Assembly (NCBI GenBank): GCA_963732335.1
Contig: CAVSZO010000063.1
Coordinates: 1-64,000, forward strand
DNA length: 64,000 nt
From: Desertimonas sp963732335
GTDB lineage: Bacteria > Actinomycetota > Acidimicrobiia > Acidimicrobiales > Ilumatobacteraceae
Direction of reading: 5' to 3'
The position numbers and the translations under genes are program-made. The notes beneath the pieces were generated by a model. The model had not been told where the DNA came from. It saw only the letters and a list, made by a program, of their open reading frames with translations, and did no database searches. This document shows positions 8,428 through 16,984 of the stretch, piece by piece (within the stretch, counting starts at the first letter, position 1; every line of letters starts with the position of its first letter).

Positions 8428-9213
8428 CTAGTGGGAGTGGATGTCGAGTCGGTCGGCAGGGATTCGTTCGATGCGGGTCCAGCCTCGCCAGCCTCGCTGC
8501 TCCAGGATGGCAAGCAGTCGCCTGCCGGCTGGTGCGGATTCCACGGTGGTTGCGTCCAGGAGGGCGACGAGCTGGTCGTCGAGGCCGTCGTCACCCGTCT
8601 CACCGGCCTCGACGGCGCGAATCATGAGGCGCTCCATGATGTCGGCGACTTCGACGACTCGCGGGTCGTCTGCAGGCCAGTCGAGCGCGCCGCTGAGCAG
8701 GCTGTAGAGCTCGATCATGTCGGGATCGTCCAGCTCGGCGTGCTTCACGGCGATGATGTCGTCGATTCGCTCGGGCGCCTGGGCGGCGATCATGATCCAG
8801 GCGCCGCGCTCGAGTTCGAGATATCGCTCCTCGACGCCGAGGCTGCGCAGTCGATCGAGGTACCCAACGACGCTGGGCGGGATTGCGAGGTGGTCTCCGG
8901 CGGCGAGCTTGGCGAGCCGTTGCCGGGTTTCTTGGAGCCGGCGGATCTCTGCGCGCAGGTCGTTGTCGATCCGGCGCACCCCATCTGCGAACTCGTCCTC
9001 GCTGGCGTCGAGGAGTTCGTGCACTCGGGCCAGCGGCACGCCGGAGCGGGCCAGGGTGTTGATCCGGATCAGTCGCACGACGGCAGCCGCATCGTAGGTT
9101 CGGTATCCGGAGTCGTTGCGTTGGGGCTCCGGCAGCAGTCCGATCTTGTGGTAGTGACGGACGGCCCGCACCGTCACACTGGCGTACGCCGCGAGCTGGC
9201 TGATGGTGAGCAT
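8428..9213 (-). CDS. MerR-family transcriptional regulator
   Basis: DNA-binding regulator of 261 residues. The N-terminal winged helix reads LTISQLAAYASVTVRAVRHYHKIGLL (residues 2-27), followed by GYRTYDAAAVVRLIRI, the standard MerR head. A long coiled-coil dimer helix with DNDLRAEIRRLQETRQRL (about 85-100) follows. The C-terminal effector region is large and has no metal-binding cysteines, so a drug or lipid ligand is more likely than a metal. The gene starts 16 bases after the permease stop and is the last gene of a three-gene leftward operon. It therefore probably controls the exporter before it. The ATG at 9213 is the only start that keeps the whole helix-turn-helix. Confidence 0.9.
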   Translation of the reverse strand: MLTISQLAAYASVTVRAVRHYHKIGLLPEPQRNDSGYRTYDAAAVVRLIRINTLARSGVPLARVHELLDASEDEFADGVRRIDNDLRAEIRRLQETRQRLAKLAAGDHLAIPPSVVGYLDRLRSLGVEERYLELERGAWIMIAAQAPERIDDIIAVKHAELDDPDMIELYSLLSGALDWPADDPRVVEVADIMERLMIRAVEAGETGDDGLDDQLVALLDATTVESAPAGRRLLAILEQRGWRGWTRIERIPADRLDIHSH

Positions 9214-9229
9214 CGTGCGCAGCCTGCCC

Positions 9230-9991
9230 TTAGGCGACCTTGCGGCGATAGGTCACCATCGCGAGGCCGTACGCCACGACGAGGATCCCGACACACCAGG
9301 CGAGAGCGCCCCAGATGTCGTCGCCGACGGGCTGCTGGGCGAACAGGTCGCGGATCGTGTTGACGATCGACGTCACCGGCTGGTTTTCGGCGAACCAGCG
9401 CACCGGGCCGGGCATGGTGTCGGTGGGCACGAACGCCGAGCTGAGGAACGGCAGGAAGATGAGTGGGTACGAGAACGCGCTCGCGCCTTCGATCGATGTC
9501 GCGGAGAGTCCGGGGATCACCGCCAGCCAGGTCAGCGCCAGGGTGAACAGGACCAGGATGCCGGCAACGCCGAGCCACGCCAGCAAACCCGCGCTCGAAC
9601 GGAAGCCCATCGCGAGGGCAACGCCGATGACGATCACGAGCGAGATCAGGGTGGCGACCAGCGAGGTCATCACATGCGCCCACAGGACCCCCGACCGTGC
9701 GATCGGCATCGACTGGAAGCGTTCGAAGATCCCGCTCTGCATGTCCGAGAACAGTCGGAACGCCGTGTAGGAGATGCCCGACGCGATCGTGATGAGCAGG
9801 ATCCCGGGCAGCATGTAGTCGATGTAGTCGACCACACCGGTGTCGATCGCGCCGCCGAACACGTAGACGAACATCACCATCATGGCGATCGGCATGACCG
9901 CGGTCGTGATGATGGTGTCGATGCTGCGTGTGACGTGTCGCAGCGTCCGTCCTGTGAGGGCGGCCGTGTCTGCGAGAAAGTAGGCAGTCAT
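9230..9991 (-). CDS. ABC-2 type permease (DrrB-like)
   Basis: Membrane half of an ABC exporter, 253 residues. The N-terminus MTAYFLADTAALTGRTLRHVTRSIDTII is followed by a first membrane helix (TTAVMPIAMMVMFVYVFGGAID). Then come helices around MLPGILLITIASGISYTAFRLF, the conserved cytoplasmic loop GIFERFQSMPIARS, and further helices ending in GALAWCVGILVVAYGLAMVTY. This layout is that of DrrB-type drug and polyketide-lipid exporters. The gene starts 12 bases after the ATPase gene stop, so the two subunits are made together. The substrate cannot be read from the sequence. Confidence 0.9.
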   Translation of the reverse strand: MTAYFLADTAALTGRTLRHVTRSIDTIITTAVMPIAMMVMFVYVFGGAIDTGVVDYIDYMLPGILLITIASGISYTAFRLFSDMQSGIFERFQSMPIARSGVLWAHVMTSLVATLISLVIVIGVALAMGFRSSAGLLAWLGVAGILVLFTLALTWLAVIPGLSATSIEGASAFSYPLIFLPFLSSAFVPTDTMPGPVRWFAENQPVTSIVNTIRDLFAQQPVGDDIWGALAWCVGILVVAYGLAMVTYRRKVA

Positions 9992-10003
9992 CGTCTTCTC
10001 CTG

Positions 10004-10807
10004 TCAGACGGTCGTGTCGGTTGCGGCGCGGTGGTCGTCGCCGATGATGGCGAGGAAGATCGCCTCCAAGGTCGGTTGCTTCTCGACGTACTCGACCGTG
10101 GCGGGCGGCAGGAGCTGCTTGAGCTCGGCGAGCGTGCCGTTGGCGATGATCCGACCCCGATGGAGGATCGCGATCCGGTCGGCCAGCTGTTCGGCCTCGT
10201 CCAGATACTGCGTTGTGAGCAGCACGGTCGTGCCGCGCCCGGCAAGCTCCTTGACTGTCTGCCACACCTCGAGACGCGCCTCCGGGTCGAGCCCGGTCGT
10301 CGGCTCGTCGAGGAAGATCACCGGCGAATCCCCGATCAGGCTCATGGCGATGTCGAGCCGACGGCGCATCCCGCCCGAGTAGGTCGACACCCGCCGTGCG
10401 CCGGCGTCGGTCAGCGAGAAACGATCGAGCAGATCATCTGCGACCGTGTCGGGGTCCTCGAGGTGACGTAGCTTGGCGACGAGCACAAGGTTCTCCCGAC
10501 CGCTGAGGATCTCGTCGACGGCGGCGAACTGTCCGGTGAGACTGAACGACTCCCTCACGTCTGCCGGATCCGTGGCGACGTCAAAGCCGTTGACGCTGGC
10601 CAGACCTGCGTCGGCCTTCAAGAGCGTGGTGAGGATCCTCACGGTCGTGGTCTTACCCGACCCGTTGGAGCCGAGCAAGGCGAAGATGCTCCCCGGCGCC
10701 ACATCGAAGGTCACGCCGCGCAACACCTCGAGCTTCCCGTACGACTTCTCCAAGCCCTGCACGCGAACAGCCGGACCGACCGTCGATCGCGTCGTCAGCG
10801 TGACCAT
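10004..10807 (-). CDS. ABC transporter ATP-binding protein (DrrA-like)
   Basis: Cytoplasmic ATPase that powers the exporter. Walker A is GSNGSGKTT (about residue 45). The Q-loop lies near SLTGQFAAVDEILSG, the signature is YSGGMRRRLDIAMSL (about 140), Walker B is VIFLDEPTTGLDPEARLEVW, and the H-loop is LLTTQYLDEAEQLADRI. The C-terminal tail is that of daunorubicin-type ATPases. I chose the ATG at 10807 (MVTLTTRS) because GGAGGAGG lies just upstream; an ATG at 10891 would add a cysteine-rich stretch unlike the family. First gene of the operon with the permease and MerR regulator. Confidence 0.92.
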   Translation of the reverse strand: MVTLTTRSTVGPAVRVQGLEKSYGKLEVLRGVTFDVAPGSIFALLGSNGSGKTTTVRILTTLLKADAGLASVNGFDVATDPADVRESFSLTGQFAAVDEILSGRENLVLVAKLRHLEDPDTVADDLLDRFSLTDAGARRVSTYSGGMRRRLDIAMSLIGDSPVIFLDEPTTGLDPEARLEVWQTVKELAGRGTTVLLTTQYLDEAEQLADRIAILHRGRIIANGTLAELKQLLPPATVEYVEKQPTLEAIFLAIIGDDHRAATDTTV

Positions 10808-11244
10808 CCTCTGCCTCCTCCGGGAGCAGTTGCCTCGTCCGCAACAAGCTCCGACCATCAGCATGAAGGATTGACCTCGCGTCAAGGTCAACCCGCAAGA
10901 GACAGAGCTGGACCACAGCGAGCGCCGACCCCCTCCCGGCCAACAGACCGCGCTTCGCCGGCGGCCGGCGATCGATGACGCGCCGGTCCGGCGCTATCCC
11001 CGTTGTTCGAGGACACGTTGACAAAGGTCTCGAGTGCGCACCCGCTCGCAGGACAATCGGTGTCATGCGAGCCGAGTTGAACGAGGACATCGTGAACCCC
11101 CCTGCCCGTCATGGGGAGGACAGCAGACATCAACCGCCGCGTGCTACTCGCCGACGTTCGATGACGCGGCAGCCCCAGGCTTGTCGGCGGTAAGTCTCCG
11201 ATGGCCTCGAGCGAGCGCGTTCAATGCACGGAGAGCCATCTTGG
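10808..11244. other. Spacer upstream of the exporter operon
   Basis: Should contain the leftward promoter of the ATPase gene. Open frames on both strands carry no known motif. No repeat or hairpin stands out. Confidence 0.35.
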
Positions 11245-11523
11245 TCACCGCCACCGACACTGAGTGCTGGCGGTGAGAACGCTCGCCCATTGCTCAGCGC
11301 AGGAGGACGGCTTGGATGGTCGTGGTGAGCCAGGCGCGGTAGTCGTCGTCGCTCCAGCCTCGATCGATGGTGAGCTGCTGGTCGCGTCCGCGACCCCGAT
11401 CGCTTGCGTTGGCTGAGATGTTGTTGGTCGCGGACGTGGGCATTCGCCACGTCGAGTGTCTCCAGGTCCACGACCGATCGTCGACGCGTGGCCGATTTCG
11501 TGACGCAACAGCGAGCAGCGCAC
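11245..11523 (-). pseudogene. Possible decayed metallopeptidase-like gene after secreted protein B
   Basis: The frame starts GTG directly after the stop of protein B (TGAGTG) and reads VRCSLLRHEIGHASTIG, which has the zinc-peptidase motif HEIGH. Codon preference then moves to a second frame (VDLETLDVANAHVRDQQHLS), and then to a third (RDQQLTIDRGWSDDDYRAWL, stop at 11283-11285). I read this as one gene broken by two indels, but the HEIGH motif in so short a protein could also be chance. If real, it would be the partner of protein B in a two-gene operon. Confidence 0.3.
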
Positions 11524-11793
11524 TCAGCGTGGAATCGGGCGAATCGGGACGATCGTCCCAGGAGGTCGCCGGCTACCAGATGTTCCGTCGTCGCAGACCC
11601 AACTTCCCCAGCTCTCTATCAAGCATGTCGTCCATTCCACGCAATCCCACCCGCCGAAGGGGTTGAGCACTTCGCGTTTGCAGACGGTGACAATCTGACT
11701 GGCGTCCGCCACGCCTTCGCTGGTCAGGACGGTTGCGGCGCCGCCGAGCAACGTGCCGCCGGCGACGATCGCTGCGGCCAGTTTGTGCTTCAT
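11524..11793 (-). CDS. Small secreted four-cysteine protein B
   Basis: An 89-residue precursor. MKHKLAAAIVAGGTLLGGAATVL and the following SEGVADA form a signal peptide. The mature part has C-x12-C-x5-C-x9-C, with CK at the first Cys, C-V-E-W-T-T-C in the middle and a W-rich stretch before the last Cys. A Pro/Arg-rich tail (SRRPPGTIVPIRPIPR) follows. The cysteine pattern and the C-V-x-W-T-x-C core are shared with protein A at 7669-7845. I start at the ATG at 11793 because GGAG lies seven bases upstream; another ATG is at 11805. Two disulfides outside the cell are likely. Function unknown; it could be a signalling, toxin-like or cell-wall peptide. Confidence 0.65.
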   Translation of the reverse strand: MKHKLAAAIVAGGTLLGGAATVLTSEGVADASQIVTVCKREVLNPFGGWDCVEWTTCLIESWGSWVCDDGTSGSRRPPGTIVPIRPIPR

Positions 11794-12159
11794 GATGTGC
11801 TCCATGTGTGGTTTGTGATCGACGTGAGGTTGTTCGACGCCGAGCATCCGGTGGATGGCGATCGGCGAGTCTTCGTCACAACCGCCGGGCACGCACGCTC
11901 TGTCGCCTTCGCCGTATTCGACCACCACGATCAGACTCCGAGGTCGCAACCGACCTCGTCCAGGCTCGCGCCGCCATCGACATGCCCCGAATTCCACGCC
12001 CGAATGCCGAACCCTTGCCCACGTCAGGCGACGCATGTCCCCGTGTCTCACTTGCTGTGTGAGGATCTACGTTCGGCGGTTCGCCGGTTCGTAGGTTCGA
12101 AGGCCGGGCTGGGGGCTGACTCAACACATATCCGACCCCTGCGCGGGTGTCTGGATGCC
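11794..12159. other. Spacer between protein B and the second IS110 element
   Basis: Holds the leftward promoter region of protein B. I see no gene; the open frames lack motifs and ribosome-binding sites. Confidence 0.35.
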
Positions 12160-13490
12160 GAAGTGTCGCCCCCAGCCCTGACCTTCGGGGACCGGCCTGA
12201 CTTGATAGGAGCGTTGATCAACTCAACGGGGATTTGTCGACCGGCCCTTTCACCTTACGCCTGTGAGAGGAGGCCGTGATGGCCAACAAACTTGTATCGA
12301 ACAGCGTCGACGAGTTGCGCCTGGAGGTGGTGGCCGGCGATAACGACGTCGGCGTCGACCCACACAAGAAGACATTGACCGCGACGGTGCTGGACGGCCG
12401 TGGCGGGACGGTGGCGACGGCGTCGTTCAAGGTGTCCGGGGTCGGACACCGTGGGCTCGTGGAGTGGGCGAGCGGGTTCGGTCCGGTGCGCCGCTGGGGG
12501 ATCGAAGGGGCCAGTGGGCTGGGCCGGCACACCGCGATGTTCCTCATCGAACGGGGCTATGACGTTCGTGACGTGTGTCCGACACGCACCGCCGAGCAGT
12601 CCCGCAAACGTCGTCAGGGCAAGACCGACGCGTTGGACTCGCTGCGCATCGCCCGTGAGACCCAGGCCGACCCGGACCTGCCCCGAGCGTTCAAGCGGGC
12701 CGCCGGCGACGCCGGCCCGGATGAGACAACTGAGCTGCTCACTCTGTGGCACAAGCAGCGACGCAGCCTGCTCAAGAGCCGCCAGCACCTGTTGAACGAG
12801 GCCGAGTCGATCCTCATCGAACTGCCAGAGACGATCCGCGAGATGCTGCCCGATACCACAGCGGTACGTCCCCGGCTTCGGGCGCTCGCTGCCCGCGACT
12901 GGTCGATCCCCTGGGACCCGGCAACCACGCTGCGGCTCCGTCTGCTTGATGATCACGCTGTCGCGATCGCCGACCTCGACGCCCGTGAACGCGAAGCCAG
13001 CGGCGAGCTCCACCGGCTCACCGACGCCGCCGGCTCCACCCTCACCACCCTGCCCGGCATCGCTGCCCGCTCTGCGGCCGAACTATTGGTGGAGGCCGGC
13101 GACCCCCGGCGCTTCGCCGGCGAGGGCGGCTTCGCCCGCTTCAACGGCACCGCTCCCCTGCCCGCCTCCTCGGCCGAAGGCGACGACGAACCACAACGGC
13201 ACCGGCTCAACCGTGGCGGCAACCGGCGAGTCAACGCCGTGATCCACCGCATGACGATCACCCAGCTGCGCTGCGAACCTCGAGCTCGACAGATCTACGA
13301 GGACGCCCGCCGACGAGGGCACACCAAGAAAGAAGCGATGCGCATCCTCAAACGTCACCTCTCCAACGTCATCTACAGACACCTCCTACGCGACCTCAAC
13401 GCCAAACTCACCGCCTCATCGACGGCGCTCCAACCGGCCGCGTGAAATCGAACACCAGTTTCAACTTGACATAGGAGCTTCGGCATCTCC
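12160..13490 (+). mobile_element. Complete IS110-family element
   Basis: A single transposase gene with about 120 bases upstream and 45 bases downstream. The downstream end carries CAACTTGACATAGGAGCTTC and the upstream end GACTTGATAGGAGCG, a similar short sequence in the same orientation, as seen at IS110-type ends. Exact boundaries are estimates. A related end lies at bases 1-20 of the window. Confidence 0.7.
12279..13445 (+). CDS. IS110-family transposase, intact
   Basis: Full-length DEDD transposase of 388 residues. The N-terminal catalytic block is GVDPHKKTLTATVLD (about residue 25), followed by WGIEGASGLGRHTAMFL and the KTDALDSLRIAR box (about 115). The C-terminal Transposase_20 part has LTTLPGIAARSAAELL and the HRLNRGGNRRVNAVIH motif (about 310), then the basic end KEAMRILKRHLSNVIYRHL. 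The ATG at 12279 is preceded by AGGAGG at good spacing; a GTG just before it is too close. No frameshift seen, so this is the only evidently complete transposase in the window. It differs clearly from the copies at 198 and 14621, so the island has collected several IS110 lineages. Confidence 0.92.
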   Translation: MANKLVSNSVDELRLEVVAGDNDVGVDPHKKTLTATVLDGRGGTVATASFKVSGVGHRGLVEWASGFGPVRRWGIEGASGLGRHTAMFLIERGYDVRDVCPTRTAEQSRKRRQGKTDALDSLRIARETQADPDLPRAFKRAAGDAGPDETTELLTLWHKQRRSLLKSRQHLLNEAESILIELPETIREMLPDTTAVRPRLRALAARDWSIPWDPATTLRLRLLDDHAVAIADLDAREREASGELHRLTDAAGSTLTTLPGIAARSAAELLVEAGDPRRFAGEGGFARFNGTAPLPASSAEGDDEPQRHRLNRGGNRRVNAVIHRMTITQLRCEPRARQIYEDARRRGHTKKEAMRILKRHLSNVIYRHLLRDLNAKLTASSTALQPAA

Positions 13491-13637
13491 TTGCGCGCAC
13501 GAAGTCGGAGGTTTCGTTTTGTCAGTGGTGGTGGATGGAGACGCCCGTGTGCGGCTGCACCCACCGATCGTCAGGGTCCGCTCATCGCATTTGCTTGGCG
13601 CCGCATCGGACCACTCACCTGTCTGTGATCGTGCCGG

Positions 13638-14270
13638 TCAGCTGATGGTGATCGCGAACGTCCGGTCCGCGGTAGCGGCGCGATCGTCGGTGACACGAAC
13701 GGTGAACGAGAACGTTCCGGCGCTGGTCGGCGTGCCGCTGATGTTGCCGGGGCTCTCCGACAGGCTGAGGCCGGGTGGGAGCTGGCCGGATGCAAGTGAC
13801 CAGCTGTAGTCCGGGACGCCGCCGTCGGCGAAGAGGTTCCCGCAGCAGTAGAACTCGCCGACCGTGCCGGGAGAGAGCTGGTCCGTGACGATCGTCAGCG
13901 GGCGTGGCGCCTCGACGATGATCGTGAACGACTCGGTGTCCTTTGTGCCGGTTGCGTCCCGTACCTCGAGCGTGAAGTCGTAGGTGCCCTCCGTGGTCGG
14001 CGTGCCGGTGATGCCGGCCGAACTCACTCCTTGCGTGAACAACCTCATTCCCGGCGGAATGTCTCCGTCGACGACCTTGAAGCGCACCGGCTTCTGCGAG
14101 GTCGCACAGTCGGTCGTTGTCACGAAGTAGGTCTGTAGGTCACCGACGTGGAAGGTTGCCGACGGCTCCGGAACGATCGTGCAGGCGGATGGAGTTGGTC
14201 GATCCGCGAGCGCGCTAGCGGGCAGGAACAACACGGCGGCAACCGCCGCCAACATGACGCTTCTACGCAT
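13638..14270 (-). CDS. Exported protein with two putative Ig-like domains
   Basis: Secreted or surface protein of 210 residues. The signal peptide is MRRSVMLAAVAAVLFLPASALA. Two repeats of the putative-Ig (He_PIG) type follow. The first ends PGMRLFTQGVSSAGITGTPTTEGTYDFTLEVRDATG (about 73-108), and the second has the matching block LPPGLSLSESPGNISGTPTSAGTFSFTVRVTDDRAA (about 165-200). Each has the G-x-I-x-GTPT-x-x-G-T-[YF]-x-F-T core. Such domains usually mediate binding or spacing on cell-surface proteins. The short length and lack of an anchor suggest a free binding module or the end of a once larger protein. The gene stands alone between two IS110 copies. Confidence 0.8.
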   Translation of the reverse strand: MRRSVMLAAVAAVLFLPASALADRPTPSACTIVPEPSATFHVGDLQTYFVTTTDCATSQKPVRFKVVDGDIPPGMRLFTQGVSSAGITGTPTTEGTYDFTLEVRDATGTKDTESFTIIVEAPRPLTIVTDQLSPGTVGEFYCCGNLFADGGVPDYSWSLASGQLPPGLSLSESPGNISGTPTSAGTFSFTVRVTDDRAATADRTFAITIS

Positions 14271-14526
14271 TGGTTCCCCTGTTCATCAGACGTGACTCCA
14301 CCACGTCGCGGCCACCAACCATTACGCCGAAGACGTCTTCCTGGTTCACAGCGCGCCAGTCCGGCGATGGCCAGGCCATCGGCAGCGGCCACTCCGGCAA
14401 CCCACCGCATCGTCCCGCGTTGTGGGGGACGGGCGCCGAGTTCGAATGGATCGAGTGAACTGGTTTGGCGGTCACTTTGTTCTGTGATCTCGACGCTGCC
14501 GGAGCAAGTTGGAGCGGGTGCGCCGA
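14271..14526. other. Spacer between the Ig-like gene and a broken IS110
   Basis: Contains the promoter of the Ig-like gene. A minus-strand frame (14475-14263) ending VVESRLMNRGTNA is open but overlaps that gene and has no known motif, so I do not call it. Confidence 0.3.
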
Positions 14527-14620
14527 TCAGGTGAACTGCGCCGAAGAGCCGGTGTTCAGGTGAGAGCCGGTCGCGCTGGCGACAGAGACGTTCCTGGAGT
14601 GTCCTGCCCGGGCCCGCCGG

Positions 14621-15345
14621 TTAGCCGACGAGGCGGCGTCGGGCGTCGGCGACGAGGTGTCGCCAGACGATGTCGCTGAGCCGGCGCTTGAGTGCCCGGA
14701 TCGCTTCCGCGGGGTATGTCCTTCGGCGAGCTTGCGTTCGTAGTAGCCACGGCCAGGGCTGTGGCGGTGACGGATCTGGGTGATCGCCGCGCAGTGGATG
14801 GCGTGGTTCAATCGGCAGGTGCCGCGCCGTGAGAGCCGGTGCACGGTCCGCCCACCAGGGGAGAACTCGATCGGGGCGGTGCCGGTGTAGGCGGCGTAAC
14901 GGCTGGCGGTGGTGAACCGCAACGGGTCACCGCTATAGCCGATGAGCATCGCGGCGACGATCGGGCCGACCCCGAAGATCTCCGTCAACGTTGTCCCCGA
15001 CGCTGTTACCGCCGCGGTGATCCGTGTCCTGGAGTCTTGTCGGACGATGTCGAGGTGCTCGATCTCAGCGATGAGCTCGACCGCCTGGGGGTGCCGCTCG
15101 ACCGCCGCCACATCGTCGGGCTCGATGCCGTCGAGCAGACCGCGTGCCTGGTTGACGACCACTTCCTTGCTGATCCCTCCCGGCACCAGCTCGACCACCA
15201 AGGCATGCAGTCGACAGCACAGCTTGGTCCGCCAGCGGGCCACGTCGGTGTGGTGCTTGGCCAGCAGCCGACACACGGTGATGTGGTCGGCGCGACGGAC
15301 CTGCGCCAACGCGACGCCTATGACGACTCAATCAGGCATCACCGT
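14621..15345 (-). pseudogene. IS110-family transposase, 5'-truncated and frameshifted
   Basis: Carries the middle and C-terminal part of an IS110 transposase: VVIGVALAQVRRADHITVCRLLAKHH, LTEIFGVGPIVAAMLIGYSG, and RTVHRLSRRGTCRLNHAIHC. After AEGHTP at about 14715 the frame is lost, but another frame continues EAIRALKRRLSDIVWRHLVADARRRLVG to a stop at 14621, the normal end. The N-terminal catalytic domain with the first DEDD residues is missing, so the protein cannot be active. The broken 5' side at about 15345 abuts the sequence ACTCAATCAGGCATC (15326-15340), also found at 20838-20852. Confidence 0.85.
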
Positions 15346-15418
15346 GTGGGCAAACCCCAATCCCCCGTTCCGATCGGCATGGAGTTCGCGTTGGCCACGC
15401 GGCATTTGTCGAGGTCAG

Positions 15419-16321
15419 TCACTCGTTGGTTGCGGTCGCTGTCGTCGCCTCGCTGGTTTGGCGGAGCTCATCGGCGAAGGCTGTGGCGAGCGGGCCGAGT
15501 GGTAGTTCGGAGTGCCAGGCCAGGCTGATCGGTCGGCCGAGACGCCAGCCTCTGAGGGCCAGCTCGGTCAGCGTGCCGGCTTGTTCTTCGACTGCGATCG
15601 CCAACCGACTGACTGCGGCTACGGCGTCGCCTTGGGCGACGACCAGTTTGATGGCTTCCCACGACGGCAACGCCAGGCGTCGCCGTGGCGCGGCGCCGAT
15701 GGCGTGGAGCGCCGCGTCCAGGGCGACCCGGGTCGCTGACCCCTCTTCGCGATGTACCCACAGCAGGTCGTCGAGGTCGCGTGGCCACAGCCGGCCCAGC
15801 GCCAACGCTGGGGCGCCGACGAGCACGATCTGGTCGTCGAACAACGGCTCGACGGTGAATTCTTCGTGGGTCGCCAGACCGCCGATGACGGCGAGCTCGA
15901 TCTCATGGTTACGTAGCGCGGTCAGCGTCTCGGCGGATGTTCCCAGACGGAAGTCGACCTCGACGAAGGGGCGTTGGCTGACGAACCGCCGCACGACGCG
16001 AGGAACGAGGTACGTCCCCGGCGTGCCTGAGGCACCGAGACGTAGCGTGCCGGCTTCCGCCTCGACGAGAGCGCGCACCCCCCGATCGGCCTGCTCGAGC
16101 AACGCCCCGGCGCGAGCGACGTAGTCGGCGAGGAAACGTCCTGGTGCGGTGAGCGCGAACGATGGCCTGCGGCGCACGAGCGCGACACCGACCTCACGCT
16201 CCAAGGCGGCGATGTGTTTGGACACGGCCGGTTGGCTCAGGTGCAGCCGCTCGGCCGCGGCGATGAATGATCCCGCTTCGGCAAGTGCCAGGAACGCCCG
16301 CAGACGTGCTTCCAGCAACAT
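15419..16321 (-). CDS. LysR-family transcriptional regulator
   Basis: Regulator of 300 residues. The N-terminal helix-turn-helix reads LRAFLALAEAGSFIAAAERLHLSQPAVSKHIAALEREVG (residues 7-45), a textbook LysR head. The substrate-binding part has LRLGASGTPGTYLVPRVVRRF (about 93-113), typical of the CysL/CbbR side of the family, and ELAVIGGL (about 142). LysR proteins usually control a divergent neighbour; here the divergent genes are small secreted and HP-start proteins beginning at 16437, 115 bases away. The spacer 16322-16436 has ATCATGTCATG and AAACATGTATTG stretches that could be its binding sites. The start at 16321 keeps the full helix-turn-helix. Confidence 0.92.
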   Translation of the reverse strand: MLLEARLRAFLALAEAGSFIAAAERLHLSQPAVSKHIAALEREVGVALVRRRPSFALTAPGRFLADYVARAGALLEQADRGVRALVEAEAGTLRLGASGTPGTYLVPRVVRRFVSQRPFVEVDFRLGTSAETLTALRNHEIELAVIGGLATHEEFTVEPLFDDQIVLVGAPALALGRLWPRDLDDLLWVHREEGSATRVALDAALHAIGAAPRRRLALPSWEAIKLVVAQGDAVAAVSRLAIAVEEQAGTLTELALRGWRLGRPISLAWHSELPLGPLATAFADELRQTSEATTATATNE

Positions 16322-16436
16322 AACTACAGATCATGTCATGTCACACAAACATGTATTGGACTTATGCCCTGGTGGCGCAGATGATCGACACGCAGCCGAC
16401 CGCAATTTCCGGCTGAATCTCAAAGGACTCCATCTC

Positions 16437-16712
16437 ATGCGCACCAACCGCCCCAACCTCGCCACCAGCATCGGCGCACTGACCGCCTGCGGAGTGCTGC
16501 TGGTCGCGGCGCCAACCGGCACGAGTGAAGCGCTCCGCAGGCCGCCGATGCCATGTGTCGCCATCCGCGTCGGGGTCTACCCCGTCGGAGCCGGTTTCTG
16601 CCCCGGCACGGCCGGCGCCATCGACTGGCACAAGACCGCACGCCGACTGAACGCCGCAGGCGGCGGCACCGCCCGGAGCAACACGGCACACCTGACGGCG
16701 ATCCCGACATGA
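16437..16712 (+). CDS. Small secreted protein divergent from LysR
   Basis: A 91-residue precursor. MRTNRPNLATSIGALTACGVLLVAAPTGTSEA is a signal peptide with likely processing after SEA. The mature part holds two cysteines (MPCVAIRVGVYPVGAGFCPG) and a C-terminal helical basic stretch. AAAGGA lies at a suitable distance before the ATG. The stop TGA overlaps the start of the next gene as ATGA. Not recognised as a known family. The divergent LysR and the tight overlaps suggest a regulated mini-operon for exported peptides. Confidence 0.6.
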   Translation: MRTNRPNLATSIGALTACGVLLVAAPTGTSEALRRPPMPCVAIRVGVYPVGAGFCPGTAGAIDWHKTARRLNAAGGGTARSNTAHLTAIPT

Positions 16713-16984
16713 TCGCCCACCCCGACATCGCCACGACGGCTGCGCTGGGCGCCTATCAGGAACGAGTCGAACAGGCCCGCATCAACCACATGATCAAACG
16801 AGCCGTTCAGGCACGGACCGGAGCCCCGGTCGACGCCACGGGCAACGACGACCTCACCACGAGAACAACCAGGTTGACCCGCTCAATCACGCGCCTGCTG
16901 AGAACGACGAGGCAACCCACGGTCGTTGGCGGTAACCCCCCGGGCACGCTCAAGCCGCCACCGATGACGGCTAGCCCGTCGTGA
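16709..16984 (+). CDS. Small HP-start protein, translationally coupled
   Basis: A 91-residue basic protein starting MIAHPDIATTAALGAYQERV, then EQARINHMIKRAVQARTG, and a Thr/Arg-rich second half. The ATG lies in the ATGA overlap with the gene before, and its own stop overlaps the next start as GTGA. The N-terminal pattern (His-Pro at 4-5, a short helix, then E-Q-A-R) recurs at 4405 and 16981. I have no function for it. There is no signal peptide, so it is probably cytoplasmic, unlike its neighbours. Confidence 0.5.
   Translation: MIAHPDIATTAALGAYQERVEQARINHMIKRAVQARTGAPVDATGNDDLTTRTTRLTRSITRLLRTTRQPTVVGGNPPGTLKPPPMTASPS

Noticed and set aside
8401..10471. Long plus-strand frames across the MerR and ABC exporter genes.
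   Set aside because: Asp/Arg/Gly-rich mirror frames with no motif; the minus-strand genes have complete family signatures.
14263..14475. A 70-residue minus-strand frame upstream of the Ig-like gene.
   Set aside because: Overlaps that gene's start and shows no motif; it may be decayed sequence but cannot be supported.
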